DNA of 64,000 nt from Parasedimentitalea psychrophila. GTDB taxonomy: Bacteria; Pseudomonadota; Alphaproteobacteria; Rhodobacterales; Rhodobacteraceae. Of this stretch, positions 28,077 to 37,677 are shown one piece after another. Position 1 is the first letter of the stretch; each line of letters opens with the position of its first letter. The DNA lies in the NCBI RefSeq assembly GCF_030285785.1, contig NZ_CP127247.1, forward strand, positions 4,775,725 to 4,839,724. The letters run 5' to 3'. The notes beneath the pieces were generated by a model. The model did not search any database and had not been told where the DNA came from. It saw nothing but the letters and a program-made list of their open reading frames with translations. The translations under genes were made by a program, and so were the position numbers.

Positions 28077-29510
28077 ATGACAAACAATGATATTTGGCGC
28101 CTAAGCGCCACTGAGACCGTCGCCCGCACCCATGCCGGAGACCTGAGCGCCGAGAGCAGTATTGCCGCCTCGATCAGCCGTATGAATGCGGTAAACCCGG
28201 CGCTGAATGCCGTGGTCGAGGATCTCAGCACCGAGGCGCTGGAGCGGGCCCACGCACTGGACAAGGCCCGCGCCGCTGGCGCAACTCCCGGCCCGCTGCA
28301 CGGGGTACCCGTCACCATCAAGATCAACGTCGATCAGGCCGGTCATGCCTCGTCCAACGGCGTAACCGCGCTTAAGGATCTGATTGCGCCGGCAGACGCC
28401 CCGCTTGTCGAAAACCTGCAAAAGGCTGGCGCAGTGGTGATCGGCCGCACCAACACGCCCGAGTTTTCGTTTCGCGCCGACACCGACAACCCGCTGTTTG
28501 GCCGCACCTTTAACCCATGGGGCAAACATATCTCGCCCGGCGGATCCTCCGGTGGGGCTGGGGCTGCGGTGATGGCGGGTATTGGCGGACTGGCGCATGG
28601 CAACGATATCGGCGGCAGCCTGCGCTTTCCCGCCGCCGCCAATGGGGCGGTGACTGTCAAGCCGGGTCTGGGCCGGGTGCCCGCCTTTAATCCCAGCCAA
28701 TCTGCCGAGCGCGGCATGCTGGCGCAGTCGATGTCGGTGCAGGGATTGCTGACCCGCAGTGCCGCCGATCTGCATCTGTCGATGCCGACGATGATAACCG
28801 GTGATCCCCGTGACCCTTTTCACGTTCCCCTGCCCTGGCGCGGAGCGCCGCTGGATGGCCCCATCAAGGTCGCCTTTACCAAGAACACCTTTGGTTACGA
28901 CTTGCACCCGCAGGTCGAGGCAGCGCTGGACACCGCCCGCGATGCGCTGGTTGATGCCGGATATATCGTCGAACAGGTCGAGCCGCCCAATGTCTTTGAC
29001 GCCGGGCGCACCGGCTACCGCGCCCTGATGGGCGAGGTCCATGCGCTGATGAAGCAAGACATCGATGCGGCCGGATCGCAAACCGTGCGCGACATCTTTG
29101 AGGTCTACTTTCAGGAATTCCCGCCGTTTCAGGACAGCGAGCTGCTGAAAATGATGGCCAAGCGAACCTATTATGCCCGGCAATGGTCGCTGTTTCTGGA
29201 ACAATATCCGCTGGTCCTGACCCCCTTCCTGCCGCAACCGTTTTTCAAACCCGACCGCGACACCGAAGGGTCTGAGGGCGTCCACGAGGTACTGGGCTGT
29301 GCGGTCTATTCTTATGCCATCAACTATATGGGCCTGCCCGCAGGCTGCGTTCCGTCACGACTGGCCGAGCTGCCGCAGGGGCCGCAACCGATCAATGTAC
29401 AGATCGTGGCGCGGCGCTGGCGCGAGGATCTGGCGGTGGACGCCTGTGTCGCCATTGAATCCCGCATCGGCCGCATGTGTGATTTGCTGTGGGAGCGCAT
29501 GGCGCAATAA
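28077..29510 (+). CDS. Amidase-signature hydrolase
   Basis: 477 residues. The Ser-cisSer-Lys triad is visible: Lys82 in VTIKINVD, cis-Ser in SPGGSSGGAGA (157/158) and nucleophile Ser181 in GNDIGGSLRFPAA. Hydrolyses an amide bond in an unknown substrate; related enzymes range from indoleacetamide hydrolase to GatA. It is not GatA, since no gatC/gatB neighbours exist. It is monocistronic as far as seen, 227 nt after prpE. A 9-bp hairpin (29518-29540) follows the stop but has no T-run. Confidence 0.88.
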   Translation: MTNNDIWRLSATETVARTHAGDLSAESSIAASISRMNAVNPALNAVVEDLSTEALERAHALDKARAAGATPGPLHGVPVTIKINVDQAGHASSNGVTALKDLIAPADAPLVENLQKAGAVVIGRTNTPEFSFRADTDNPLFGRTFNPWGKHISPGGSSGGAGAAVMAGIGGLAHGNDIGGSLRFPAAANGAVTVKPGLGRVPAFNPSQSAERGMLAQSMSVQGLLTRSAADLHLSMPTMITGDPRDPFHVPLPWRGAPLDGPIKVAFTKNTFGYDLHPQVEAALDTARDALVDAGYIVEQVEPPNVFDAGRTGYRALMGEVHALMKQDIDAAGSQTVRDIFEVYFQEFPPFQDSELLKMMAKRTYYARQWSLFLEQYPLVLTPFLPQPFFKPDRDTEGSEGVHEVLGCAVYSYAINYMGLPAGCVPSRLAELPQGPQPINVQIVARRWREDLAVDACVAIESRIGRMCDLLWERMAQ

Positions 29511-29725
29511 CCCGCCTGCGTCATCCTCTCCGGATGACGCGACCAACAGGTACAACGTGGGCGTGGGGTTGGGGCCCCACGCCCGACGCTTGGTTACCAA
29601 ACATACTCGTTCACAACAGATCGGTCACGGATGGAGCGACCGTCGCTGCTTCCAGCCTGCCTGAAGTAGTGTAAACTGGAGGCTTGTCCGCAGTCAGAGT
29701 ATCACGTCTTCGTGAGTGGCATGGA

Positions 29726-30493
29726 TCAGGAAAATTGCTCGGAAATCAGCCGCTCTTCCAGACCATGACCGGGATCAAACAGGATCTTGTGCTGCACATT
29801 GGCTTCGGTACTGATTTCAACCCAATCAATATCCGCAATCGATTTGGAGATCGAATCCGCATCCGCATTCACCGGCCGTTTTTCTGCCTCGAGCACATCA
29901 AACCGCACCGTCGCACCGCTTGGCAACAGCGCCCCGCGCCAACGCCTTGGACGAAACGCGGCAATGGGGGTCAAGGTCAGCACATCCGCGCCGATGGGCA
30001 CGATAGGGCCATGCGCAGAGTAATTGTAAGCCGTCGACCCCGCCGGGGTGGCAACCAGCGCCCCATCACAGACCAGCTCCTCAAGACGCTCTCGCCCATC
30101 AATCGATATCTTCAGCTTGGCGGCCTGCGGGCCGGCCCGCAGCAAGGACACCTCGTTAATGGCCAGGGCCTGGTGCAGCGTTCCATGTTGATCCATCGCC
30201 CGCATGGACAACGGATTAATGATCTCCTGCTCGGCGGCCTGCAACCGTTCAATCAAGCCATCTTCAGTGTAGACATTCATCAAAAAGCCGATGGTGCCGC
30301 GGTTCATCCCGTAAACAGGCGCCGGTAGATCCATGGTGGCATGCAGGGTGCGCAGCATAAAACCGTCCCCCCCCAGCGCCACGATCACTTCGGCCTCAGC
30401 GGGCGCAATGTTGCCGTGGCGCGTGGTCAATGTTGCAAGCGCGCTTTGGGCCACCGGTGCCTGACTGGCCAAAAAGGCGATTCTCATATCCAT
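29726..30493 (-). CDS. nadK: NAD kinase
   Basis: 255 residues from ATG 30493 (or 30487, MRIAFLAS). Phosphorylates NAD to NADP. The catalytic GGDGFMLRT motif is at about 41-49; INEVSLLR and the glycine-rich [20 protein letters not shown] follow in the normal order. The frame stays open 32 codons upstream, but that overlaps the divergent glyA leader. Its length is shorter than many NAD kinases but normal for alphaproteobacteria. Confidence 0.93.
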   Translation of the reverse strand: MDMRIAFLASQAPVAQSALATLTTRHGNIAPAEAEVIVALGGDGFMLRTLHATMDLPAPVYGMNRGTIGFLMNVYTEDGLIERLQAAEQEIINPLSMRAMDQHGTLHQALAINEVSLLRAGPQAAKLKISIDGRERLEELVCDGALVATPAGSTAYNYSAHGPIVPIGADVLTLTPIAAFRPRRWRGALLPSGATVRFDVLEAEKRPVNADADSISKSIADIDWVEISTEANVQHKILFDPGHGLEERLISEQFS

Positions 30494-30612
30494 CAAATCA
30501 GTTTCCGGTGCTGCCCAATTGGTTCCGAAACAACCACACCTGCCCTCGGATGGCCAGACTTGCCGTTCTAACGCAGGGATTCGTCGCAATGCAGTCTTTC
30601 CGACTAGCCGTG

Positions 30613-30626
30613 TTTCCTATAGGAAA
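30613..30626. promoter_or_regulatory. 14-bp perfect palindrome upstream of glyA
   Basis: TTTCCTATAGGAAA lies 33 nt before the glyA ATG, in the region shared with divergent nadK. A perfect palindrome of this length suggests an operator or part of the core promoter; the binding protein is unknown. Confidence 0.4.
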
Positions 30627-30659
30627 TCCCCAATTCCAGTCCAACTCAACGGAGCCACC

Positions 30660-31955
30660 ATGACCGAAATCACCAGCGACCCCGGCTTTTTCACCCAGCC
30701 TCTGTCTGAGCGCGACCCCGAACTTTACGGCACAATCACCAGCGAGCTGACCCGTCAGCGCGACGAGATTGAACTGATCGCTAGCGAGAACATCGTGTCT
30801 GCCGCGGTGATGGAGGCGCAGGGCACTGTGCTGACCAACAAATACGCCGAGGGTTATCCCGGACGTCGCTATTATGGCGGCTGCCAGCACGTCGACGTTG
30901 CCGAGCAACTGGCCATCGACCGCGCCAAACAGCTGTTCGGCTGTGACTTCGTCAATGTGCAGCCCAATTCCGGCAGCCAGGCCAACCAGGGGGTGTTTCA
31001 GGCGCTGATCCAGCCCGGCGACACCATTCTGGGCATGGACCTGGCCTCGGGCGGTCACCTGACCCACGGCGCCCGCCCCAACCAGTCGGGCAAATGGTTC
31101 AACGCGGTGCATTATGGTGTTCGCCGCGACGACAACCTGATCGACTATGATCAGATCGAGGCCCAGGCCAAAGAGCACCAGCCCAAGATGATCATCGCCG
31201 GTGGCTCTGCGATCCCGCGTCAGATCGACTTTGCCCGCTTCCGCGAGATCGCCGATATGGTTGGCGCCTATCTGATGGTCGACATGGCGCATATTGCCGG
31301 TCTGGTGGCCGCAGGCGAGCACCCCTCGCCGTTCCCACACGCCCATGTCGCCACCACCACCACCCACAAGACCCTGCGCGGCCCACGCGGCGGCATGATC
31401 CTGACCAATGACGAGACAATCGCCAAGAAAATCAACTCGGCGATCTTCCCCGGCATCCAGGGCGGCCCGCTGATGCATGTCATCGCCGCCAAGGCCGTGG
31501 CCTTTGGAGAGGCCCTGCGGCCCGAGTTCAAAACCTACCAGAAACAGGTCCGCGCCAATGCTGTGGCGCTGGCTGATCAGCTGATCAAGGGCGGGCTGGA
31601 CATTGTCACCGGTGGCACCGACACCCATGTGATGCTGGTCGATCTGCGCCCCAAAGGCGTAACCGGCAACATCGCCGACAAGGCTCTGGGCCGGGCCAAG
31701 ATAACCACCAACAAGAACGGCATCCCGTTTGACCCGGAAAAGCCGATGGTCACCTCGGGCCTGCGTCTGGGCACTCCGGCGGGCACCACCCGCGGCTTTG
31801 GTGAGGCTGAGTTTCGCCTGATCGCCGACCTGATTGTCGAAGTGGTCGATGGGCTGGCAGCCAATGGTGAAGAGGGCAACGCCGAGGTTGAGGCAGGCGT
31901 CCGCACCAAAGTCGCCGATCTCTGCGCCAGGTTCCCGCTTTACCCGAACCTGTAA
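30660..31955 (+). CDS. glyA: Serine hydroxymethyltransferase
   Basis: 431 residues. Interconverts serine and glycine, loading methylene-tetrahydrofolate. The PLP lysine is in [14 protein letters not shown] (about 236); [11 protein letters not shown] and [14 protein letters not shown] near the N-terminus are diagnostic. The start at ATG 30660 matches the family; the frame is open 47 codons upstream without homology. A strong intrinsic terminator follows. Its folate product feeds the metF step encoded elsewhere in the window. Confidence 0.97.
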   Translation: MTEITSDPGFFTQPLSERDPELYGTITSELTRQRDEIELIASENIVSAAVMEAQGTVLTNKYAEGYPGRRYYGGCQHVDVAEQLAIDRAKQLFGCDFVNVQPNSGSQANQGVFQALIQPGDTILGMDLASGGHLTHGARPNQSGKWFNAVHYGVRRDDNLIDYDQIEAQAKEHQPKMIIAGGSAIPRQIDFARFREIADMVGAYLMVDMAHIAGLVAAGEHPSPFPHAHVATTTTHKTLRGPRGGMILTNDETIAKKINSAIFPGIQGGPLMHVIAAKAVAFGEALRPEFKTYQKQVRANAVALADQLIKGGLDIVTGGTDTHVMLVDLRPKGVTGNIADKALGRAKITTNKNGIPFDPEKPMVTSGLRLGTPAGTTRGFGEAEFRLIADLIVEVVDGLAANGEEGNAEVEAGVRTKVADLCARFPLYPNL

Positions 31956-31976
31956 ACTCATAGCCAGACAATTTTG

Positions 31977-32010
31977 AAACCGCCGCAGCCCCGGGTTGCG
32001 GCGGTTTTTT
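31977..32010 (+). terminator. Intrinsic terminator of glyA
   Basis: Perfect 11-bp stem (AAACCGCCGCA at 31977-31987, TGCGGCGGTTT at 31997-32007) with a 9-nt loop, running into six T (32005-32010). Confidence 0.92.
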
Positions 32011-32255
32011 CATGCCCGCCCCCGCCGCCGCGCACCAATCCCTCCCGCGCCCCTCCCGCGCCCTGTCCCGCCATCAAAGATGCCAGGCCAAAGGCCTTGG
32101 GCATGGCAGCCCTGCGGGCTGAGCCTGCCAGCTTAAACCCCGGCGATCCAGTGCAGCGCCTGTCTTTATCAGTGCTGGACTCAGCGGCATCGGGATGGTC
32201 TTTTGCGCTTGGCCATTTTTATCACCTGACATTTTCAACACCGGAACAAACTCCA

Positions 32256-33143
32256 TTGCCCCAGACAAACAACCGCACCCGCCAGTTGGAGCGCCGCCTG
32301 GGGGACTGGATGCGGGCAAGACTGCCGCATCTGCTGGCAGAATTGGTCATGTTCAGCCTGAAACAGGGTTGGGCTGCTCTGTTCGGCGGGCTGTTGCTGG
32401 TTGGCATGATCCTGACCAATCGGATTTGGCAACCGGACTGGCCGCTGGCCCGCTATGATGCTTTGCTTCTCTATGCGCTGGCCCTGCAAGCGCTGTTTCT
32501 GGCCACCGGCATGGAGAGTTGGCGTGAGGCACGGGTGATCCTGCTGTTCCACTTCACTGGCACCGTGATGGAGATTTTCAAGGTGCATGTGGGCAGCTGG
32601 GGCTATCCCGGCGAGGGTCTGATGAAACTTTGGGGCGTGCCGCTGTTTTCCGGCTTCATGTATGCCTCGGTTGGGTCTTACATGGCGCGGGTGATCCGGT
32701 TGTTTGACATGCGCTTTGCCCCCTACCCGCCGTTTTGGACAACTGTGCTGCTGGCGCTGGCGATCTATGGCAACTTCTTTGCGCATCATTTCCTGCCCGA
32801 CATCCGGCTGGCGCTGTTCGCCGCAACAGTTGTTTTGTTCGCCCAGACCCGGATCTGGTTTCGCATCGGCGAGCCCCATTACTGGATGCCGCTGCCTTTG
32901 GCCGCCTTGTTCTCCAGCTTCTTTCTGTGGCTGGCCGAGAACATCGGCACCGGCACCAAGACCTGGCTATACAACGGCCAAAGCCAACATCATTTGGTCA
33001 GTCTGGCCAAAATGGGATCCTGGTATCTTTTGCTGTTCGTCAGTTTTGTCACTGTAACCCTGGTGTTGCGCGATGCCCTGTCAGGCGCTCCGTTGCATCC
33101 CAAAGGCGCTCATAAATCAACCGACAGACATCTGGCTGGCTGA
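32256..33143 (+). CDS. DUF817 integral membrane protein
   Basis: About 295 residues with roughly eight membrane helices (for example ELVMFSLKQGWAALFGGLLL, LLLYALALQALFLATGMES, FWTTVLLALAIYGNFFAHH). Family-like features include HVGSWGYPGEG and FMYASVGSYMARV. Function of DUF817 is unknown. The start is uncertain: the frame is open back to 31974, into the glyA terminator. TTG 32256 keeps the usual N-terminal LERRLGDWMRARLP; ATG 32310, preceded by GGGGGA, is the alternative. Confidence 0.7.
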   Translation: MPQTNNRTRQLERRLGDWMRARLPHLLAELVMFSLKQGWAALFGGLLLVGMILTNRIWQPDWPLARYDALLLYALALQALFLATGMESWREARVILLFHFTGTVMEIFKVHVGSWGYPGEGLMKLWGVPLFSGFMYASVGSYMARVIRLFDMRFAPYPPFWTTVLLALAIYGNFFAHHFLPDIRLALFAATVVLFAQTRIWFRIGEPHYWMPLPLAALFSSFFLWLAENIGTGTKTWLYNGQSQHHLVSLAKMGSWYLLLFVSFVTVTLVLRDALSGAPLHPKGAHKSTDRHLAG

Positions 33144-33173
33144 CCGCCAGAACGAACGGCTGGCTGGTATCCA

Positions 33174-33539
33174 TCAGATCAAGCCGCGCCAGCGCATCAC
33201 AGTGATCGCCAGACCAATCACAACCAGCACAGAAAATGCCATACTGCCCAGAATTGTCAGCGCACGGGTTTTGCGACGCTCGGCCAGATCCACCGATTTC
33301 AGATAGGCCGAGACCTCACCCGCCGATTTGCGCAGGGCCGGCTCATCCAAGGTCAATCGCAGCTTGGGGTGATCCATCAGCGGTTCAGCCTTGGCCAGCA
33401 ACATACCCTGATTATAGACCCTGCGCGGCAACCGTCGGCGGGCCTTTTTCAGCGCCACAGACAGCGCCCCCGAGGCCTGTTCGCGGGTTTTCAGCAAATC
33501 CCGGATCTCTGCAATTTCCTCTGCGATGCTGTGACCCAC
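33174..33539 (-). CDS. Hypothetical tail-anchored protein
   Basis: 121 residues from GTG 33539, chosen because CAGGAG lies nine bases upstream; the open frame otherwise runs into the divergent hydrolase gene. A charged helical N-terminus (GHSIAEEIAEIRDLLKTRE) is followed by a basic stretch (KKARRRLPRRV). One C-terminal membrane helix (ILGSMAFSVLVVIGLAITVM) ends five residues before the stop. I do not recognise the family. Confidence 0.6.
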   Translation of the reverse strand: MGHSIAEEIAEIRDLLKTREQASGALSVALKKARRRLPRRVYNQGMLLAKAEPLMDHPKLRLTLDEPALRKSAGEVSAYLKSVDLAERRKTRALTILGSMAFSVLVVIGLAITVMRWRGLI

Positions 33540-33650
33540 TGTGCTGCTCTCCTGTTTTTTAGTCAGCGTCAGCCTATCCTTTGCCACGCTGGGGCTCAAT
33601 ACATCCAGATTGAACTGGCGGCCCTGCAGCTGCGGCGTTATCACAGCTTT

Positions 33651-34409
33651 ATGTTGAACACGATCACCCATGGCGCCGCCACCGACAAAGCTCCCGTCCT
33701 GATCGCCCACGGGCTATATGGATCGGCCCGCAATTGGGGGGTGATCGCCAAGCGGCTGTCGGTTGAGCGGCTGGTGGTGGCAGTCGATATGCGCAACCAT
33801 GGGCACAGCCCCTGGTCGGAGACCCATAGCTACCCCGAATTGGCCGAGGATTTGGCCGAGGTCATATCCGCGCATGGCGGGCAGATGGATGTGATTGGTC
33901 ACTCAATGGGCGGCAAGGCGGCAATGATGCTGGCCCTGAACCACCCTGAGGCGGTGCGCCGCCTGTTGGTCGCGGACATCGCGCCGGTCGCCTATTCCCA
34001 CAGCCAGATCCAGTTCATCGAGGCGATGCGCAGCATTGATCTGACCACCCTGCAACGGCGCTCCGAGGCCGAAGCGCAACTGGCCGAAGCCGGGGTAGAG
34101 CCCGCATTGCAGAGTTTTTTCACCCAGTCTCTCGACATTCCCAACCGATGCTGGCGGCTAAACCTTGATGCGCTGGCGGATCAGATGCCCAACATCCTGT
34201 CCTTTCCGCAGACAGGTGCGGTCTGGCCGGGCACAGTGCTGTTTTTGTCCGGCGCCGCGTCAGACTATGTCGATGCCAAATACCGCCCGCAGATCCGGGC
34301 CCGGTTCCCGCAGGCCCGTTTTGCCAAGATCCCCGGTGCCGGCCATTGGCTACACGCCGAGAAACCCCGCGAATTCGAAGCCACGGCGCGGATATTTCTG
34401 AACGCATAA
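33651..34409 (+). CDS. Alpha/beta-hydrolase (YbfF-like esterase)
   Basis: 252 residues. Nucleophile elbow GHSMGG with Ser85; oxyanion region IAHGLYGSARNWG; catalytic His in GAGHWLHAEKP near residue 230. The order matches YbfF-type acyl-CoA/ester hydrolases. The start ATG 33651 (MLNTITHGAATDKAPV) is short but typical; the frame is open 94 codons upstream across the neighbouring gene. Natural substrate unknown. Confidence 0.85.
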   Translation: MLNTITHGAATDKAPVLIAHGLYGSARNWGVIAKRLSVERLVVAVDMRNHGHSPWSETHSYPELAEDLAEVISAHGGQMDVIGHSMGGKAAMMLALNHPEAVRRLLVADIAPVAYSHSQIQFIEAMRSIDLTTLQRRSEAEAQLAEAGVEPALQSFFTQSLDIPNRCWRLNLDALADQMPNILSFPQTGAVWPGTVLFLSGAASDYVDAKYRPQIRARFPQARFAKIPGAGHWLHAEKPREFEATARIFLNA

Positions 34410-34434
34410 CGGCCCGCAGTCGCGCCGCGTCAGC

Positions 34435-34617
34435 CTAGTTCTGAACGATCTGGCGGGCCACCAGCCAAGAGACCGGAACAGCCGCAACCGCGCCCACCAC
34501 CGCCGCAGTAAGTATCGCCGGGACTGAGCCAAAACCGGCCACCAAGACGGCGATGATGCCGACTCCAGCCAGGCTGGTGGAAATCAACGAATAAAGCATA
34601 GAGGCAAGGCGCAGCAT
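34435..34617 (-). CDS. Small membrane protein of the type mislabelled CTP synthetase in roseobacters
   Basis: 60 residues: two membrane helices (LYSLISTSLAGVGIIAVLVAG, ILTAAVVGAVAAVPVSWLVA) and a short tail. ATG 34617 follows GGAG by six bases; an upstream ATG at 34641 is less likely. I recall short proteins like this annotated as CTP synthetase in Rhodobacteraceae with no enzymatic basis. Function unknown. Confidence 0.65.
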   Translation of the reverse strand: MLRLASMLYSLISTSLAGVGIIAVLVAGFGSVPAILTAAVVGAVAAVPVSWLVARQIVQN

Positions 34618-34920
34618 TGGGGTCTCCGATGTTTTGAGCATTTCGATACGGTATCCTTAACGAATGGCTCAGAGTGTCACCTTGATCTCGGTCACAGACA
34701 CCGATCTCGCCTCGAAGCTGAGATTTCATGATTGAATGACGGTTAAGCACTATGTTCCCATAGGCATGACCAGCCTGCCACCTGACACCAATTACAAAGA
34801 AAACGCTCTATTAGCCGCCGCCATTGTGGCCACTGCCACCCCGGTTTTGCGGCAGAGTTCAACCCTGCGGAACGGGCCTTAGGCTATGACCGTCTATCGC
34901 CTGACGGCAGGGTGGTGCTT

Positions 34921-35646
34921 TCAGGCCGCAACAGTAGCAGGGCGACGGTCCATGTCAGCTGCCGCCGGAGAGCTCGACGGGCGTAAATCGACCCTAGCCA
35001 GCACATCTTTCCTTTTGGCAAACGGGCGTGCAAGCCCCCCATAGGCCTCCTCGGTGGCGCAGGTCCCCAATTTGGGGAACAAAGCTCGCAAGCCCAGCAG
35101 ATCCATCATGCCAAAAAGCGTCAGCGCCTGGGGGCCGGGATAAAAGCTCTCGGCGGCTGCGCCATTGGCAAAGAGGATCTGATGCTGTGCAAACATCAGG
35201 TGAAAACAACACACCTGACGGCAACCTTTGGCCAGTCGCACCGGGCCGCGCGTTTGGTACAGATGGCGGGCGAGCACCAGCATTTCCGCGTCCAGATTGT
35301 GGCTTTGACCCAACAGCATCCCGTGTTGTGGAGACACCTGCAACGGGCTGTGATTGCCCAGCACCCCGGTTGGGATGTGGATCGGTTTTTTGTCGGGATC
35401 AGCCTCCAGTTCATCATGGCTGAACCGCCGGGTGCCAATCCACAGGAGCTGTAGCGGGCCATTGTTCAGTGTCTGCACCAGATCTCCGACCCGCAGATCC
35501 TCAACCGCAATTTCACCGGCGGTGGTTGCAATCTTTGTGCCTTCTGTAAAACAGGGAATGCCAGCCGCGTGCAACTCGCTCGTGTCGTCAATCTGACTGG
35601 GGACTACCCTTTTCAGAATGACTGTTTCGCCATTGGGAAAGCTCAC
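34921..35646 (-). CDS. Hint-domain C-terminal half of a split RTX-Hint protein
   Basis: 241 residues from a weak GTG inside the preceding gene. The Hint block starts with Cys32: PCFTEGTKIATTAGEIAVED then LRVGDLVQT, and continues to HGMLLGQS and LFANGAAAESFYPGP. The first 25 residues (SFPNGETVILKRVV) continue the C-terminus of the RTX half in another frame, so the two overlapping frames are probably one gene with an indel near 35630-35646. Such proteins are normally secreted by type I export. Alternatively the overlap permits translational coupling of two proteins. Confidence 0.7.
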   Translation of the reverse strand: MSFPNGETVILKRVVPSQIDDTSELHAAGIPCFTEGTKIATTAGEIAVEDLRVGDLVQTLNNGPLQLLWIGTRRFSHDELEADPDKKPIHIPTGVLGNHSPLQVSPQHGMLLGQSHNLDAEMLVLARHLYQTRGPVRLAKGCRQVCCFHLMFAQHQILFANGAAAESFYPGPQALTLFGMMDLLGLRALFPKLGTCATEEAYGGLARPFAKRKDVLARVDLRPSSSPAAADMDRRPATVAA

Positions 35647-36421
35647 CGTTTATTTCGACTTGTCCATCCATATCAGTGGGGATCTCGTCGCCGTAACCAT
35701 CGCCGTCCATATTGGCGTCGTTGTCAATGAAGCGGATCTGTACCGGATCGCCATCAACGGTAAATTCCGTGGCACCAGCCGAATTGAAATGGTCGTTGTT
35801 CAGGGTGAAATTATCACCTTTGACAAACCCCTGAACCAGATACTCTGCTTCCCCGGCCGCCAGCGGCGTGTCACCGGTCATTTCATCGTCGCTGTCGCCG
35901 CCTTGAATGAAATCATTGCCCTCACCGCCATCAATGGTGTCGTCGCCCATGCCGCCCTGCACCGTGTCATCGCCAATCCCGGCATCGACGACGTCATCGC
36001 CGCGGCCCGCGTCAATCGCGTCATTGCCCGCATAGCCCAAGATGGTGTTATTGGCCCCGTCGGTTCCATCGACCCGGGTGCCATCCGCATCTACGTGGTT
36101 TGACTCTATGGTGTCATCACCCGTGGTGCCGTCTGAATAGGTGACGGTAACGCTATATTCCACGACCGCATCCAGCTCAGAGGCTGAGCCATTGTACCAG
36201 AGGTCCTCGACAGAATATCCTGCATCCCCCTCGCCAACCCGGCCGTCATCATTGGCATCATCCAGTGTCAGCGCACCTATGCTGTCATGCAACGGGTCGC
36301 TGCTGGACCCAAAGCTCTTTCCAACAATAAATATCGTGTTTTCAACGGTAGAGTTGGTTTCATCCGGATCGATGTCAGCAAAGCTGCCAACCGCGAAGGC
36401 CTCAATTGTGTTGGTTGTCAT
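35588..36421 (-). CDS. RTX (calcium-binding repeat) N-terminal half of a split RTX-Hint protein
   Basis: 277 residues from ATG 36421 (MTTNTIEAFAVGSFADI). Acidic throughout. About 129-180 hold five nonapeptide-type repeats (AGNDAIDAG, GRGDDVVDAG, GMGDDTIDGG, GEGNDFIQGG), the calcium-binding beta-roll of type I-secreted proteins. The C-terminus ends out of frame as SQWRNSHSEKGSPQSD, while the other frame at the same place reads on into a Hint domain. No export genes are nearby. Confidence 0.75.
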   Translation of the reverse strand: MTTNTIEAFAVGSFADIDPDETNSTVENTIFIVGKSFGSSSDPLHDSIGALTLDDANDDGRVGEGDAGYSVEDLWYNGSASELDAVVEYSVTVTYSDGTTGDDTIESNHVDADGTRVDGTDGANNTILGYAGNDAIDAGRGDDVVDAGIGDDTVQGGMGDDTIDGGEGNDFIQGGDSDDEMTGDTPLAAGEAEYLVQGFVKGDNFTLNNDHFNSAGATEFTVDGDPVQIRFIDNDANMDGDGYGDEIPTDMDGQVEINGELSQWRNSHSEKGSPQSD

Positions 36422-36846
36422 AGGTTTTCTTTTGCTATTTACGCCATTTGGACAAACTCGCCCGGACAACTGACACCCAGCGACACATCGCAACAGGGCA
36501 CTTGGCGTTCCGCTCAGGACGCTGCCTCAGCCTAGTCAAACCAAGATACCCACCCCGGATCTACCGGCACCTAGTAACCAAATTGTTGACCATAATTCAC
36601 TGTCAGGACCCAAAGTGCCGGTGTGACGGGACGCTGACCTGACGTCATGCTGCCAACACACGCTGACAGCGATTGCGGGTCTACATTCAAACGGGTGTCA
36701 GTGACGGGCGCGACATCGGGACCCGGCCAAAAGTGCAGCCACGTACAGTCGAGTCGCAGGCATCAATGCATATTAAAAATATGGAGCTTTCCGTCGATAG
36801 CTACGCAATACCGTCACTGACATCAGCGGCATTACCTAAAGACTAT
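36422..36846. other. 425-nt stretch without a gene, between RTX gene and tRNA-Leu
   Basis: Upstream region of the RTX gene on the minus strand and 3' flank of the tRNA. Short frames on the plus strand have no start signals and one would run through the tRNA. No clear hairpin, repeat or attachment-site duplication of the tRNA end is visible. Confidence 0.5.
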
Positions 36847-36934
36847 TGGTACGGACGACGGGAATCGAACCCGTAAGCCATTATCTGGCGAGGGATTTTA
36901 AGTCCCTTGTGTCTACCAATTCCACCACGTCCGC
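36847..36934 (-). tRNA. tRNA-Leu (anticodon TAA)
   Basis: Read on the minus strand: acceptor GCGGACG pairs with CGTCCGT (one G-U), then A and an encoded CCA. The D arm is TGGTGGAATTGGTAGACACA. The anticodon stem AGGGA/TCCCT holds loop CTTAAAA, giving TAA. A long variable arm (class II) and the T arm ACGGGTTCGATTCCCGT follow. All arms fold. Confidence 0.97.
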
Positions 36935-37070
36935 ATGTGAAATACCGCGGCACCTCACCCGCACAGGTCTAGCGGCGCCGGGCGCCGGGGACAATCGGTT
37001 TTATCAGGGTAACAGAGCGGTTTTTGCAGCCAACGCCATTTCCCCGACCGCAACCGGCTCCAGAGGACCA

Positions 37071-37562
37071 TCAGGCGCCAACAGGCCAGGCTTGCGCCAG
37101 CGCCCCGTCCTCTTTGACCGCCTGCATCGCCACATAGGTCGAGGTCGAGGCCACATGCGGAAGGGTCGATATTTTGTCGGCCAGCACCGAGCGATAGGCC
37201 GCCATCGAACGGGTCCGGATCTTCAGCAAATAGTCGAAATTCGACGCAATCATATGGGCTTGTTCAATTTCAGACACCTTGGCAACTGCGGCATTAAATG
37301 CCCTCAGCGCCACTTCCCGGGTGTCGCTGAGTTTCACTTCGACAAAGGCCACATGATCCAGACCCAGCCGGATCGGATCCACCAGGGCGCGGTAACCGGT
37401 GATGACCCCCTCCGACTCGAGCCGCTTCAGCCGGGTCTGGGTGGGCGATTTGGACAGGCCAATGCGCCGCGCCAGATCGGCGATAGAGATCCGCCCCTCG
37501 CCGCCCAGTACAGTCAGAATCGCCTGATCAAAGCGGTCCAGCCCCGAAAAACCCGTTTGCAT
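37071..37562 (-). CDS. putR: Lrp/AsnC-family proline regulator
   Basis: 163 residues. N-terminal winged helix (LDRFDQAILTVLGGEGRISI, ADLARRIGLSKSPTQTRLKR) and a C-terminal ligand-binding (RAM) domain with FVEVKLSD and FDYLLKIRT. It is divergent from putA with 115 nt between starts. From family knowledge, PutR activates putA in response to proline. The start at ATG 37562 is favoured by the alignment; the frame is open 29 codons upstream. An AATAC-AG-GTATT inverted repeat at 37599-37610 is a possible site. Confidence 0.88.
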   Translation of the reverse strand: MQTGFSGLDRFDQAILTVLGGEGRISIADLARRIGLSKSPTQTRLKRLESEGVITGYRALVDPIRLGLDHVAFVEVKLSDTREVALRAFNAAVAKVSEIEQAHMIASNFDYLLKIRTRSMAAYRSVLADKISTLPHVASTSTYVAMQAVKEDGALAQAWPVGA

Positions 37563-37677
37563 TGCCTTACCCTCGATTTTCAGCCTAATCGCCCTACAAA
37601 TACAGGTATTCAGACGAATGTCCCGCAGAATTGCCAGTATCCTCACCATAACGCCTGCCCCCTACTGGAGATCCCTG

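Noticed and set aside
29518..29540. Terminator after the amidase gene
   Set aside because: There is a 9-bp stem with a 5-nt loop but no T-run; it may still be a processing hairpin.
30519..30659. 47-codon N-terminal extension of glyA
   Set aside because: It would cover the palindromic site and the divergent nadK promoter; SHMT normally starts at the residues encoded from 30660.
36847..36934. tRNA-Leu as an integration site for the adjacent RTX region
   Set aside because: No duplicated tRNA 3' end and no integrase gene were seen on either side.
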